The notes: generated by a model not told the origin, from the letters alone. A DNA stretch of 64,000 nt from Mycolicibacter sp. MU0083 (GCF_963378075.1 NZ_OY726394.1:1922001-1986000), one strand, 5' to 3'; counted from the first letter of the stretch, positions 16,954 through 26,637 are shown. Made by a program: numbers and translations.

Positions 16954-17138
16954 GGGTTCTCCCGTTGTTCGGTTGCCTGCTGTCACCCTACGACGCGGGG
17001 GCGGTTTCGGTGGCACTGCCGAGGACAACGGACAGAACCTGCACCGGCGGCGTGGTCCTTCCGCAGCTGCGGCAGCGCAAGACCGCCGTTGCCTGGCAGC
17101 CGGCAACCGGACACACAGGCCCAGCCCAGGGGCGTGGA

Positions 17139-19028
17139 TCAGATGGTCTGGTGACGACCGAAGAACTTGTGGTCTTCGCTGTAACCGCCGTGGCCGCTAC
17201 CGATCTCCTTGTAGCTCTCCACGAATTCGATGCCCTTGATCCACTTCACCAGCTTGTAGCCGTGCTGTAGCTCGTTGCGCAGCCGTAGCGGCCGGCCGTG
17301 CATGTAGGGCAGCGGCTGGTCGTTCATGTTGTAGGCCAACATCGACATGTGATGCCACATCTGGTCCACCGGGTGCGCGTTGTAGAAGATGCCGCCGGTG
17401 GCACCCAGACCCATCGAGTAGAAGATCGCCCATTTGGCCTGCGGCAACGGCTTGACGATCTCCATGATCGTCGACATCTGGACGCCACCCCATTTGGCCA
17501 CACCCGACCAGGCCTGCACACACATGTGCTGGGTGATCTGGTCGTGGTAGGGCAGGGCTTTGAGGTCCTCGAGTGAGAACTCCATGGGGTTCTCCACCAG
17601 GCCGTAGACCTTCAGTCGCCAGTCCTTGAAATCGTTCGCCTCATATTCCTTGTATTCCACGGTCTCGGGCAGCCGACCGTTGCGCCAGTGGAACGGGGAG
17701 ATGTCGTCCTCGGTGAAGGTGCCGGGTTCGGGGTCGAGCTTCTCCAGTGCACGCTGGAACGGGCCGATCAGCGCGTAGCCGATCTTCTGGATGACACGCG
17801 GGTACCGCAGGGTGAGCGGAGTGGCCGCGATCCAGCCGACGGCGCAGATCACGAACGCCAGCGCGAAGACCCAGAAGCCCATCGAGCTGTGGCACTCTGG
17901 TCCGTCGCCGACATTGCAGCCGCGGGCGGCGAACATGTGGTTGAGGTTGTCGAACGCATCGGTGGCGAAAACCATCGTGACGTGCACCAGAATGAACATC
18001 AGGAAGTAGCACAGCACCACGAAGTGCAGGGATCGCGCGATCTGCAGGTTGAGCCGCATGTGCTTGCTGACCACCCCCAGCCGCTGGGAGAGTGCCGGTG
18101 ACATGCCGAGCGCGGTGATCAAGGCCGCCGGCGCAGCGATGAACACCGTGACGAAGTACGAGATCAGCTGAAGCGCGTTGTAGTTGGTCCAGGTGTGGTC
18201 ATCCGGCCAGTCCATAGACGCGTACTGGATCATCACCGAGGCGGCGTGCGGGATGATGTCCCAGCTGGTCGGGACGATACGACGCCATTGGCCGGTGGTG
18301 AACAACAGCACGTAGAACACCGCGCCGTTGAGTAGCCACAGCACCCCCAGACCCATATGCCACCAGCGGGCCAGGCCGATCGAATGCCGGAAGCCCGGCA
18401 GCCCGAACTGGGCCGGCAACGCGACGGTGTCGGCGTTTGCGGTCCAATACGGGTCATCCGGAACCGGCGGGCCCACCCGAAGCCACTCGTCCTTACCGGG
18501 GGTGGAGTTGCGGCTGAAGTACAGCCGCGGATGGTCGCAGAGGATCTGGATGCCCGCCCGGATGATGAAGATCATCATGAACAGGTTGAAGAAGTGCGTC
18601 CAGCCCGCCCACGCGGGCAGACCGCCGGGGACTTCCGTGGAAGGGCTACTGCCCGGGTACTGGGCGATGAATTCCTCGACGCCGGGCATGTGACGGACGC
18701 CCTTGCCGATCGCGATCATCGCGATCAGGCCGACGAACCCGATCGGGATCAGCCACAGCAGGTTGAACCACCTGTCCTTGCCGATGCGCAGGTGCGGGGC
18801 GACCGCTCGTCGGCTCAGGTCGAAACCGCCGCCGTAGGTCTCGACGTCGACGGTGTCGTCGTGGTTCTTGTGAATCTCCGACCGGTACCCCTGCTCCAAC
18901 TCCAGTTCGACGTCGACGACGTCGACGGGCAGGTCAACAGGGTGGGTGGTCTCTTCCGTCGCTGGTGAGGTGGCCGGACCTCTCGGGTCGAGTCGTCGGT
19001 GCGCACCGGTGCCGTCAATCGCCGTCAT
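17139..19028 (-). CDS. Cytochrome b-type membrane domain fused to sulfite-oxidase-like molybdopterin domain
   Basis: 629 residues. The N-terminal about 65 residues are cytosolic and acidic. About six membrane segments follow between residues 70 and 385, with histidines placed as in di-haem cytochrome b proteins (WTHFFN, RWWHMG, LHFVV, FILVHVTM). The last about 210 residues match the sulfite-oxidase/MsrP-type molybdopterin fold, including the Cys expected to ligate Mo in QHMCVQAWSGVAKWGG. It therefore looks like a self-contained quinone-linked Mo enzyme similar to Rv0218-type mycobacterial proteins. ATG at 19028. The substrate is unknown. It is divergent from ESX-5. Confidence 0.78.
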   Translation of the reverse strand: MTAIDGTGAHRRLDPRGPATSPATEETTHPVDLPVDVVDVELELEQGYRSEIHKNHDDTVDVETYGGGFDLSRRAVAPHLRIGKDRWFNLLWLIPIGFVGLIAMIAIGKGVRHMPGVEEFIAQYPGSSPSTEVPGGLPAWAGWTHFFNLFMMIFIIRAGIQILCDHPRLYFSRNSTPGKDEWLRVGPPVPDDPYWTANADTVALPAQFGLPGFRHSIGLARWWHMGLGVLWLLNGAVFYVLLFTTGQWRRIVPTSWDIIPHAASVMIQYASMDWPDDHTWTNYNALQLISYFVTVFIAAPAALITALGMSPALSQRLGVVSKHMRLNLQIARSLHFVVLCYFLMFILVHVTMVFATDAFDNLNHMFAARGCNVGDGPECHSSMGFWVFALAFVICAVGWIAATPLTLRYPRVIQKIGYALIGPFQRALEKLDPEPGTFTEDDISPFHWRNGRLPETVEYKEYEANDFKDWRLKVYGLVENPMEFSLEDLKALPYHDQITQHMCVQAWSGVAKWGGVQMSTIMEIVKPLPQAKWAIFYSMGLGATGGIFYNAHPVDQMWHHMSMLAYNMNDQPLPYMHGRPLRLRNELQHGYKLVKWIKGIEFVESYKEIGSGHGGYSEDHKFFGRHQTI

Positions 19029-19424
19029 ACTTCGACGTTAGCGCGAAAAATGACGTGACCCGATATTCTGACACCAGATGTGCAGCCGATTCCCAGGAAT
19101 GCCAGGTACCGCAGATGCGGAATTTCGGGGGTCGTCCCGCGGTGCGTGCGATGGGGTGCGGGGCAAGGGGCACCGACCGGGCCGGCATTTCGATCGCGAC
19201 GATTGTTTCTGCGTCTCCGCCACGGCGGCCACCGGCGCGGCCCGCGTGGTGCTCCCGGGGAACTCGTGCTTAACAGACTGTTCACCTAACCCGGTCATAC
19301 TTCGGCCAAGTACCGGCGAACCGAGATTCGCCATCGCCGCCAGATTGCAATCTGCACTCCCGGCAGTCGTTGCGCGACACAGCTAGCATGCGCAGAGAAG
19401 AATCATGGGACCAGGCAGGGGTAG
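19029..19424. other. Intergenic region upstream of ESX-5
   Basis: No gene supported between the molybdoenzyme and the ESX-5 leader ORF. The 11-mer gtcatacttcg occurs at the molybdoenzyme start region (about 19023) and again near 19297. It is the only repeated word I noticed and may be chance. The divergent promoters for the molybdoenzyme and eccB5 must lie here, but no textbook -35/-10 pair is obvious. Confidence 0.5.
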
Positions 19425-19502
19425 ATGACGACCAACAGGGGATCGGCACGGCGCTCTGATCGGGCAGTGCAACGGGCGGAGATCGGGGCGCGCCGTGGCT
19501 GA
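19425..19502 (+). CDS. Candidate 25-residue upstream ORF overlapping eccB5 start
   Basis: ATG at 19425 follows CAGGGGTAG. The frame encodes 25 residues, strongly basic (seven Arg), and its TGA at 19500-19502 lies just inside eccB5, whose GTG is 19495. eccB5 has only a poor ribosome binding site of its own, so reading of this ORF could deliver ribosomes to eccB5. Short length means chance cannot be excluded. Confidence 0.35.
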   Translation: MTTNRGSARRSDRAVQRAEIGARRG

Positions 19503-21006
19503 CGAACAGCGGGGGCCCGGTTACGGCCTGGGGTTGTCGACCCGTACCCAGATGACCGGGTACCAGTTCCTGGCCCGGCGGACCGCGATGGCGTTGACCC
19601 GCTGGCAGGTCCGCATGGAGGTGGAACCGGGCCGCCGGCAGGCGCTGGCGGTGGTCGCCTCGGTGTCCGCAGGTGCGATGGTCTGCCTCGGCGCGCTGCT
19701 GTGGTCGTTCCTGAGCCCCTCGGGCCAGTTGAACGAATCGCCGATCATCGCCGACCGCGATTCCGGAGCGCTGTACGTCCGGGTCGGCGACACCTTATAT
19801 CCGGCGTTGAATCTCGCGTCGGCGCGGCTGATCGCCGGGCGGGCCGACAATCCGCACAAAGTGCGCTCCGCGCAGATCGCCGAACAGCCGCACGGACCGC
19901 TGGTCGGTATCCCGGGCGCCCCGTCGGACATCCTGCCCACCAGCCCCAGCACCTCGTCCTGGCTGATCTGCGACACCGTCGCCAACGTCCAGGGCGTCGG
20001 CGCACCCTCGCCGGTGACGGTGACGGTGATCGACGGCAGCCCCGAACTCAACTCCCGCCGCCGGGTGCTCGACGGCCCCGACGCGGTGGTGTTGCGGTAC
20101 GGCAACGACTCCTGGGTGGTCCGGCAGGGCCGCCGGTCGCTGATCGACGCCGCCGACCGGGCCGTGCTGCTGCCGCTGGGCCTGACCCCCGAGCAGGTCG
20201 ACCACGCCCGCCCGATGAGCCAGGCGTTGTTCGACGCCCTGCCGGTCGGACCGGAGCTGGGCGTGCCGCAGGTTCCCGACGCCGGTCTGCCGCCCGCATT
20301 CCCGGACGCCCCGGGGCCGGTGGGGACGGTGTTCACCACGCCGCAGTTGGCGGGCCCGCAACAGTATTCGGTGGTGCTGATGAACGGCGTGCAGACGGTC
20401 TCGCCGGTGGTCGCCCGCATTCTGCAGAACGCCGGCGCCACCGGGGGCGGTGCACCGAAAGTGGTGACGCCGCAGGATCTGGCGAAGATGCCGGTGGTCA
20501 CCGGGCTGGATCTGTCGGCCTACCCGGACGCCCCGCTCAAGGTCGTCGACATCAAGGAGAACCCGTCCACCTGTTGGTGGTGGGAGCGGTCCACCGGTGA
20601 CAGCCGGGCCCGGGTGCAGGTGGTCTCCGGCCCCACGATTCCGGTGGCGCAGAACCAGATGAACCGCGTGGTTTCCCTGGTGAAGACCAACGACAACGGC
20701 ATTCCCCAAGCCGACCGGGTCTACTTCGGCCCCGGCTTCGGCAACTTCGTCGCCGTGACCGGCAACGACCCGGACGCCTCCACCCGCGAATCGCTGTGGT
20801 GGCTGTCGGCGTCGGGCGTGCGATTCGGCGTCCCCGGCGACGACGAGCGCAAGGCACTGGGCCTGCTCGGTGAGCCGGCGCTGGCGCCGTCGGTGGCGTT
20901 GCGCCTGCTCGCGCACGGACCGACCCTGTCGCGCCAGGACGCCCTGGTGCGTCACGACACCCTGCCCACGGATATGAGCCCAGCAGAATTGGCGGTGCCC
21001 AAGTGA
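19495..21006 (+). CDS. eccB5: ESX-5 membrane component EccB5
   Basis: 503 residues. EccB is a single-pass membrane protein of the ESX core complex (EccB-C-D-E) with a large periplasmic domain. A cytosolic N-terminus with YGLGLSTRTQ and GYQFLARRTAMALTRW is followed by one membrane helix at about residues 51-72. The periplasmic part has the repeat-like EccB fold and a conserved Cys pair (LICDTV and STCWWW). It matches M. tuberculosis Rv1782 almost throughout, as I remember it. GTG at 19495 gives the matching N-terminus. Its TGA overlaps the eccC5 GTG by 3 bases. Confidence 0.96.
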   Translation: MADEQRGPGYGLGLSTRTQMTGYQFLARRTAMALTRWQVRMEVEPGRRQALAVVASVSAGAMVCLGALLWSFLSPSGQLNESPIIADRDSGALYVRVGDTLYPALNLASARLIAGRADNPHKVRSAQIAEQPHGPLVGIPGAPSDILPTSPSTSSWLICDTVANVQGVGAPSPVTVTVIDGSPELNSRRRVLDGPDAVVLRYGNDSWVVRQGRRSLIDAADRAVLLPLGLTPEQVDHARPMSQALFDALPVGPELGVPQVPDAGLPPAFPDAPGPVGTVFTTPQLAGPQQYSVVLMNGVQTVSPVVARILQNAGATGGGAPKVVTPQDLAKMPVVTGLDLSAYPDAPLKVVDIKENPSTCWWWERSTGDSRARVQVVSGPTIPVAQNQMNRVVSLVKTNDNGIPQADRVYFGPGFGNFVAVTGNDPDASTRESLWWLSASGVRFGVPGDDERKALGLLGEPALAPSVALRLLAHGPTLSRQDALVRHDTLPTDMSPAELAVPK

Positions 21007-24000
21007 AACGTGGATTCGCCCGGCCGACGCCGGAACGTCCGCCGGTGGTCAAGCCGGAGAACATCGTATTGCCCACGCCGCTGAGCGTGCCGCCGCCCGA
21101 GGGCAAGCCGTGGTGGCTGGTGGTGGTCGGCGTGCTGGTGGTCGGCCTGCTGGTCGGCATGGTCGCGATGACCGTCGCCAGTGGCTCCCGGATGTTCCTG
21201 GGCGCCGGCTCGATCTTCCCGATCTTCATGATCGGCGGCGTCGCCATGATGATGTTCGGCGGCCGCTTCGGCGGCGGCGCCCAGCAGCTGAGCCGGCCCA
21301 AGCTCGACGCCATGCGGGCCCAGTTCATGCTGATGCTGGACCGGCTGCGGGAGTCGGCTGCGGAGTCGGCGGACAGCATGGACGCCAACTACCGCTGGTA
21401 CCACCCGGCCCCGTCCACCCTGGCTGCCGCGGTGGGTTCTGCCCGGATGTGGGAGCGCCAGCCCAACGGCAAAGACCTCAACTTCGGGTTGGCCCGAGTC
21501 GGCGTGGGAATGACCCGGCCGGAGGTCACCTGGGGCGAGCCGCAGAACATGCCCACCGACATCGAACTCGAGCCGGTGACCGGTAAGGCACTGCAGGAGT
21601 TCGGCCGCTACCAGAGCGTGGTCTACAACCTGCCCAAGATGATCTCGCTGCTGGTCGAGCCGTGGTACTCGCTGGTGGGCGATCGTGAGCACGTGCTCGG
21701 GCTGATGCGTGCCATCATCTGTCAGCTGGCCTTCTCGCACGGCCCCGACCACCTCCGCATGGTGGTGGTGACTTCTGATGTGGCGCAATGGGATTGGGTC
21801 AAGTGGCTGCCGCACTTCGGTGACCCACGCCGCCAGGACGCGGCCGGCAACGCCCGGATGGTGTACAGCTCGCTGCAGGGCTTCGCCGCCGAGCACGGCG
21901 ACCTGTTCTCCGGCCGCGGCTCGTTCATGCCGCGCCACGCCAGTTCGTCGGCGGAGACCCCGACCCCGCACCACCTGATCATCGTCGACGGCTCGGACCC
22001 GGAGTGGGAGTACGTCTACACCACCGAGGGCATCGACGGGGTGACGTTCTTCGACCTCACCGGTGCTCCGGAATGGCGGGGAGTCTCGCAGCGGGTGCTG
22101 CGCTTCGACGAGAAGGGCATCATCAACGCGCTGCCCCGCGACCGCGACACCTGGATGGTGATCGACGACAACGAGTGGTTCTTCGCACTGGCCGACCAGG
22201 TGAGCCCCACCGACGCCGAACAGTTCGCGCAGCGGATGGCGCACTGGCGCCTGGCCGCCGCCTACGAGGAGATCGGTCAGAAGGTGACGCACCAGATCGG
22301 TGCGCGCGACATCATGGCCTACTACGGCATCGACGACGCCGGACGGATCGACTTCCAGGAACTGTGGGCCAGCCGGCGCGATTCCGGCACCCGTGGCCGG
22401 CTGCGGATCCCGTTCGGTAACCGCTCCGACAACGGCGAACTGCTGTTCCTGGACATGAAATCCCTCGACGAGGGCGGCGACGGCCCGCACGGGGTCATGT
22501 CCGGAACCACCGGCTCCGGTAAGTCGACCCTGGTGCGTACGGTCATCGAGTCACTGCTGCTGGCCCACCCGCCGGACGAGCTGCAGTTCGTGCTGGCCGA
22601 CCTCAAGGGTGGATCGGCCGTCAAGCCGTTCGCCGGGGTACCGCACGTCTCGCGGATCATCACCGACCTCGAAGACGACCAGGCCCTCATGGAGCGATTC
22701 CTGGAGGCCATGTGGGGTGAGATCGCCCGCCGGAAGACGATGTGTGACAACGCCGGCGTCGACGGAGCCAAGGAATACAACGAGGTCCGGTCCCGGATGC
22801 GGGCACGCGGTGACGACAGTCTGCCGCCGCTGCCCATGCTGGTGGTCGTCATCGACGAGTTCTACGAGTGGTTCCGCATCATGCCGACCGCGGTGGAGGT
22901 GCTGGACTCGATCGGCCGGCAGGGCCGCGCCTACTGGGTGCACCTGATGATGGCCTCGCAGACCATCGAGAGCCGCGCCGAGAAGCTGATGGAGAACATG
23001 GGCTACCGCCTGGTGCTCAAGGCGCAGACCGCCGGTGCGGCGCAGGCGGCCGGGGTCCCCAACGCGGTGAACCTGCCGGCCAAGGCCGGCCTGGGCTACT
23101 TCCGTAAGAGCGGCGAAGAGGTGATCCGCTTCCAGGCGGAGTTCCTGTGGCGCGACTACCACCGCGGCGGACTGATCGATGACGAGCAGATGCCGCTGAC
23201 GCACTCCGTGGACTACATCCGGCCGCAGCTGTTCACCACCGAGTTCACCCCGCTGGAGGTCAGCGTCAGCACGCCGGAGATCGAAGCCGCCGAGGAGATC
23301 GCGGCGCTCGACTCCAAACCCGCCGGGCCGCCGACCGAGACCGTCGAAGAAGAGGACTTCATCCGGACCCCCAAGGTCGGCACGGTCATCATCGACCAGC
23401 TTCGGCAGATCGACTTCGAGCCCTACCGGCTCTGGCAGCCGCCGCTGGACGTCCCCGTCACGGTCGAAGAGTTGGTCGACCGCTACCTGGGCCACCCGTG
23501 GCGACAGGACTACGGCACCCGCAAGGACCTGGTGTTCCCGATCGGGGTCATCGACCGGCCGTTCAAACACGACCAGCCGCCGTGGACGGTGGACACCTCC
23601 GGTCCCGGCGCCAACGTCCTGATCCTGGGCGCCGGCGGTTCGGGCAAGACGACGGCGTTGCAGACCCTGATCAGCGCCGCCGCGTTGACCCACACCCCCG
23701 AACAGGTCCAGTTCTACTGCCTCGCCTACAGCGGCACCTCGCTGACCACGGTCGCCGGTCTGCCCCATGTCGGCAGTGTCTGCGGACCGACCGACCCGGA
23801 CGGCGTCCGCCGGACGGTGGCCGAGCTGCTGGCCTTGGTGCGGACCCGCAAGCGCAGCTTCCTGGAGAACGACGTCGCGTCGATGGAGGTGTTCCGGCGC
23901 CGCAAGTTTGACGGCGCCCCCGGGTCCGTGCCCAACGACGGATTCGGCGACGTCTACCTGGTGGTCGACAACTACCGTGCGCTCTCGGAGGACAACGAGG

Positions 24001-25217
24001 TGCTCGTCGAACAGGTCAACCAGATCATCAACCAGGGGCCGTCGTTCGGTGTGCACGTAATCGTGACCGCCGACCGCGAATCCGAACTCCGCCCGCCGGT
24101 CCGCAGCGGATTCGGGTCGCGGGTCGAACTGCGTCTGGCCGCGGTGGAGGACGCCAAGCTGGTCCGATCTCGCTTCGCCAAGGACGTTCCGGTGAAGCCG
24201 GGGCGCGGCATGGTCGCCGTCAACTACGTACGCCTCGACAGCGATCCGCAGTCGGGCCTGCACACCCTGATCGCACGGCCCGCGATGGCCGACACCGACG
24301 CGAAGGTGTTCGAGTCCGACAGCGTCGCCGCGGCGGTCAGCCAGGTGGCGGTGGGCCGGGTCCGCCCGGTGCGGCGCCTGCCCGCCCGGTTCGGCCTGGA
24401 CGAGGTACGCGCGGTCGCCGCCAACGACCAGCGCGAAGGCGTCGGGGCCGGGGGCATCGCCTGGGCGATCTCCGAACTCGACCTGCAGCCGGTCTACCTG
24501 AACTTCGCCGAGAACGGGCACCTGATGGTGACCGGACGCCGCGAATGCGGTCGTACCACCACGCTGGCCACCATCATGAGCGAGATCGAGCGGCTGTACG
24601 CGCCCGGTTCCAGCAGTGCGCCGGCACCCAGCCCCGACGGGCGGCCTTCGGCACAGGTCTGGTTGATCGACCCGCGCCGGCAGCTGCTGACCACGCTGGG
24701 GTCGGATTACGTGGAGAAGTTCGCCTACAACATGGACGGGGCCGTCGCCCTGGTCAACGAACTGGCCGCCACGCTGGCCAACCGGGAACCACCTCCGGGG
24801 CTGTCGGCCGAGGAGCTGTTGTCGCGGACCTGGTGGAGTGGGCCGGAGATCTTCTTGATCATCGACGACATCCAGCAGTTCCCGCCCGGCTTCGACTCGC
24901 CGTTCCAGAAGGCGGCGCCCTGGGTCACCCGCTCTGCCGACGTCGGTCTGCACGTGATCGCCACCCGCACCTTCGGTGGCTGGTCGTCGGCGGGCGCGGA
25001 CCCGCTGCTGCGGGCCCTGCACCAGGCGAACGCGCCGCTGCTGGTGATGGACGCCGACCCCGACGAGGGCTTCATCCGCGGAAAGATGAAGGGTGGCCCG
25101 TTGCCCCGCGGCCGCGGCCTGCTGATGGCCGAGGACACCGGGGTGTTCGTCCAGGTCGCAGCCACCGAACTGCGGCGCGCGGCGCCGCCGGAGCGCGCGA
25201 CCACCCCGGCGGGTTGA
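21003..25217 (+). CDS. eccC5: ESX-5 FtsK/SpoIIIE-type ATPase EccC5
   Basis: 1404 residues in one chain. Two membrane helices lie at about residues 36-85, then a DUF/stalk domain and three nucleotide-binding modules. Module 1 has Walker A GTTGSGKST near residue 501 and a Walker B-like VVVIDEFYEW near 615. Module 2 has GAGGSGKTT near 876. Module 3 has a degenerate P-loop GRRECGRTT near 1178, as expected for the substrate-binding third ATPase. EccC recognises the YxxxD/E export signal of PE/Esx pairs and powers secretion. It overlaps eccB5 and is followed by a 363-bp gap before the PE gene. Confidence 0.97.
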   Translation: MKRGFARPTPERPPVVKPENIVLPTPLSVPPPEGKPWWLVVVGVLVVGLLVGMVAMTVASGSRMFLGAGSIFPIFMIGGVAMMMFGGRFGGGAQQLSRPKLDAMRAQFMLMLDRLRESAAESADSMDANYRWYHPAPSTLAAAVGSARMWERQPNGKDLNFGLARVGVGMTRPEVTWGEPQNMPTDIELEPVTGKALQEFGRYQSVVYNLPKMISLLVEPWYSLVGDREHVLGLMRAIICQLAFSHGPDHLRMVVVTSDVAQWDWVKWLPHFGDPRRQDAAGNARMVYSSLQGFAAEHGDLFSGRGSFMPRHASSSAETPTPHHLIIVDGSDPEWEYVYTTEGIDGVTFFDLTGAPEWRGVSQRVLRFDEKGIINALPRDRDTWMVIDDNEWFFALADQVSPTDAEQFAQRMAHWRLAAAYEEIGQKVTHQIGARDIMAYYGIDDAGRIDFQELWASRRDSGTRGRLRIPFGNRSDNGELLFLDMKSLDEGGDGPHGVMSGTTGSGKSTLVRTVIESLLLAHPPDELQFVLADLKGGSAVKPFAGVPHVSRIITDLEDDQALMERFLEAMWGEIARRKTMCDNAGVDGAKEYNEVRSRMRARGDDSLPPLPMLVVVIDEFYEWFRIMPTAVEVLDSIGRQGRAYWVHLMMASQTIESRAEKLMENMGYRLVLKAQTAGAAQAAGVPNAVNLPAKAGLGYFRKSGEEVIRFQAEFLWRDYHRGGLIDDEQMPLTHSVDYIRPQLFTTEFTPLEVSVSTPEIEAAEEIAALDSKPAGPPTETVEEEDFIRTPKVGTVIIDQLRQIDFEPYRLWQPPLDVPVTVEELVDRYLGHPWRQDYGTRKDLVFPIGVIDRPFKHDQPPWTVDTSGPGANVLILGAGGSGKTTALQTLISAAALTHTPEQVQFYCLAYSGTSLTTVAGLPHVGSVCGPTDPDGVRRTVAELLALVRTRKRSFLENDVASMEVFRRRKFDGAPGSVPNDGFGDVYLVVDNYRALSEDNEVLVEQVNQIINQGPSFGVHVIVTADRESELRPPVRSGFGSRVELRLAAVEDAKLVRSRFAKDVPVKPGRGMVAVNYVRLDSDPQSGLHTLIARPAMADTDAKVFESDSVAAAVSQVAVGRVRPVRRLPARFGLDEVRAVAANDQREGVGAGGIAWAISELDLQPVYLNFAENGHLMVTGRRECGRTTTLATIMSEIERLYAPGSSSAPAPSPDGRPSAQVWLIDPRRQLLTTLGSDYVEKFAYNMDGAVALVNELAATLANREPPPGLSAEELLSRTWWSGPEIFLIIDDIQQFPPGFDSPFQKAAPWVTRSADVGLHVIATRTFGGWSSAGADPLLRALHQANAPLLVMDADPDEGFIRGKMKGGPLPRGRGLLMAEDTGVFVQVAATELRRAAPPERATTPAG

Positions 25218-25580
25218 CCGATCGTGGCCGGCCATCGCCGAGGACACCGACCACGGTGTCGCGGCGGCGGTCGGCCACGTCATGTCCGGAATCGATGGCC
25301 GAGATTTGTCGCGGCCTGATTTTTAACCGGGCCGACGGCCCCCCGATGCCGGAGGGCTCTGCGGTGCGATGCCGCACCGGTGCTGACAACTTTGTGTTTC
25401 GGCAGTTGGGAGGGGTGATCGGCGGTTTCGACCGCCGATCCGGTTACCTCTTCGTTACCCCAGGTGAACACTTGTTATCAGCAGATGAACACTCGGCATT
25501 GCAGGCCATGTCGGGTGCGCCGAACCTCTACCATCGGTAGCGGAGTGATTGCTGACCGCGATCCAGAGGAGGGAATTCGA
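25218..25580. other. Intergenic region between eccC5 and the first PE gene
   Basis: No gene supported. In M. tuberculosis the cyp143-ferredoxin-PPE25-27 block lies here; none of it is present. The stretch holds two hairpins: GGTGCG/CGCACC around 25370-25385 and a longer one at 25417-25440. It also carries the PE gene's ribosome binding site (AGAGGAGGG). A promoter for the PE-esxMN unit is expected, but I could not identify one with confidence. Confidence 0.55.
25417..25440 (+). terminator. Hairpin with TTCG loop, candidate terminator
   Basis: Perfect 10-bp arms gatcggcggt and accgccgatc enclose a ttcg tetraloop; a T-rich run (ttacctcttcgtt) follows. Placed 200 bases after eccC5 and 140 before the PE gene, it could end the eccBC5 transcript. 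Confidence 0.55.
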
Positions 25581-25880
25581 ATGTCGTTTGTGAATGCGCA
25601 GCCCGAAGCGTTGTCGGCGGCCGCCGCGAATCTCAGCGGTATCGGGTCGGCGTTGAACGCTCAGAACGCTGCCGCTGCGGGGCCGACCACCGGAGTGGTT
25701 CCCGCCGCCGCGGACGAGGTCTCGGCTCTGACCGCGGCGCAGTTCGCCGCGCACGCTGCGATGTACCAGCAGGTCAGTGCTCAGGCGGCCGCAATCCACG
25801 AGATGTTCGTGGCGACCCTGAACACCAGTGCGAGCTCCTACGCGGCCACCGAGGCGGCCAACGCCGCCGCGGCGGGCTGA
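25581..25880 (+). CDS. PE family protein (ESX-5 substrate)
   Basis: 99 residues, only the PE domain, similar to PE18/PE19. Pro-Glu lies at residues 8-9. Two alpha-helices form the hairpin that pairs with a PPE protein. The ESX export signal YAATE (YxxxE) is near the C-terminus. It has a strong ribosome binding site (GAGGAGGG) before ATG 25581. It heads a PE-esxM-esxN unit. No PPE gene is adjacent; the only PPE in the window is at 36244, so its partner may be that one. The second PE at 34499 is similar but clearly diverged. Confidence 0.93.
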   Translation: MSFVNAQPEALSAAAANLSGIGSALNAQNAAAAGPTTGVVPAAADEVSALTAAQFAAHAAMYQQVSAQAAAIHEMFVATLNTSASSYAATEAANAAAAG

Positions 25881-26035
25881 TCGGGAGACACCCGAATTAC
25901 CGGCCGAAACCGTCGAGGGGGAGCCATTCGCAGGTTCGAGGCAGGTAGTCGGCTACCGATGTAATCGGTGCCAATAAGACGTCAATCCAAGAAAACCAAC
26001 CACAAACAACGAACTTCAGAGAAGGAGAAATCACA

Positions 26036-26332
26036 GTGGCACGTTTTATGACGGATCCGGATGCGATGCGCGCGATGGCGGGTCGTTTCGATGTGCATGC
26101 GCAGACGGTGGAGGATGAGGCGCGTCGGATGTGGGCGTCGTCGACGAACATCTCCGGTGCGGGTTGGGGTGGTCTGGCCGAGCGGACCTCGATGGACACC
26201 ATGGGGACGATGCAGACGGCGTTTCGCAACATTGTGACGATGTTGCACAGCGTGCGTGATGGGTTGATTCGGGATGCGAATCACTACGAGCAGCAGGAAG
26301 CTGCGTCGCAGCAGATCCTGTCGGGCAGCTAG
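26036..26332 (+). CDS. esxM: WXG100 protein EsxM, copy 1
   Basis: 98 residues of the QILSS/EsxM subfamily. The N-terminus is RFMTDPDAM, the central WxG turn is GAGWGG, the export signal is YEQQE (YxxxE) and the end is ASQQILSGS. It pairs with EsxN and is secreted by ESX-5. The start is GTG at 26036 after AAGGAG. The coding sequence uses many T-ending codons (gat, ggt, cat, gtt), unlike the G/C-ending codons of its neighbours. The protein is identical to the copy at 34851. Confidence 0.95.
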   Translation: MARFMTDPDAMRAMAGRFDVHAQTVEDEARRMWASSTNISGAGWGGLAERTSMDTMGTMQTAFRNIVTMLHSVRDGLIRDANHYEQQEAASQQILSGS

Positions 26333-26352
26333 AGGCGAGAGGGAGTCCAGAG

Positions 26353-26637
26353 ATGTCGATCAATTATCAGTTCGGTGATGTCAATGCTCATGGTGCGTTG
26401 ATTCGTGCGCAGGCGGCGTCGTTGGAGGCCGAGCATCAGGCGATCGTGCACGATGTGATGGCTGCCGGTGATTTCTGGGGTGGTTCGGGTTCGGTGGCGT
26501 GCCAGGAGTTCGTGACGCAGTTGGGTCGCAACTTCGCGCTGATCTACGAGCAGGCCAACGCCCACGGTCAGAAGGTGCAGACCGCCGGCAACAACATGGC
26601 CAACACCGACGCCTCCGTCGGTTCCAGCTGGGCCTGA
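26353..26637 (+). CDS. esxN: WXG100 protein EsxN, copy 1
   Basis: 94 residues of the Mtb9.9/EsxN subfamily: INYQFGDV start, FWGG turn at about residues 40-43, NNMA and VGSSWA end. It forms the heterodimer with EsxM and is a major ESX-5 substrate and T-cell antigen in pathogenic species. ATG at 26353 lies 20 bases after esxM. A hairpin terminator follows. Like esxM it has T-rich third positions, and its protein is identical to the copy at 35168. Confidence 0.95.
   Translation: MSINYQFGDVNAHGALIRAQAASLEAEHQAIVHDVMAAGDFWGGSGSVACQEFVTQLGRNFALIYEQANAHGQKVQTAGNNMANTDASVGSSWA

Noticed and set aside
19023..19307. Direct repeat gtcatacttcg as an attachment or operator site
   Set aside because: Only two 11-mers, one overlapping a coding start; no integrase or other support.
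22551..25283. Long minus-strand frame opposite eccC5
   Set aside because: Antisense shadow of a certain gene, His/Asp/Gly/Arg-rich and without domains.
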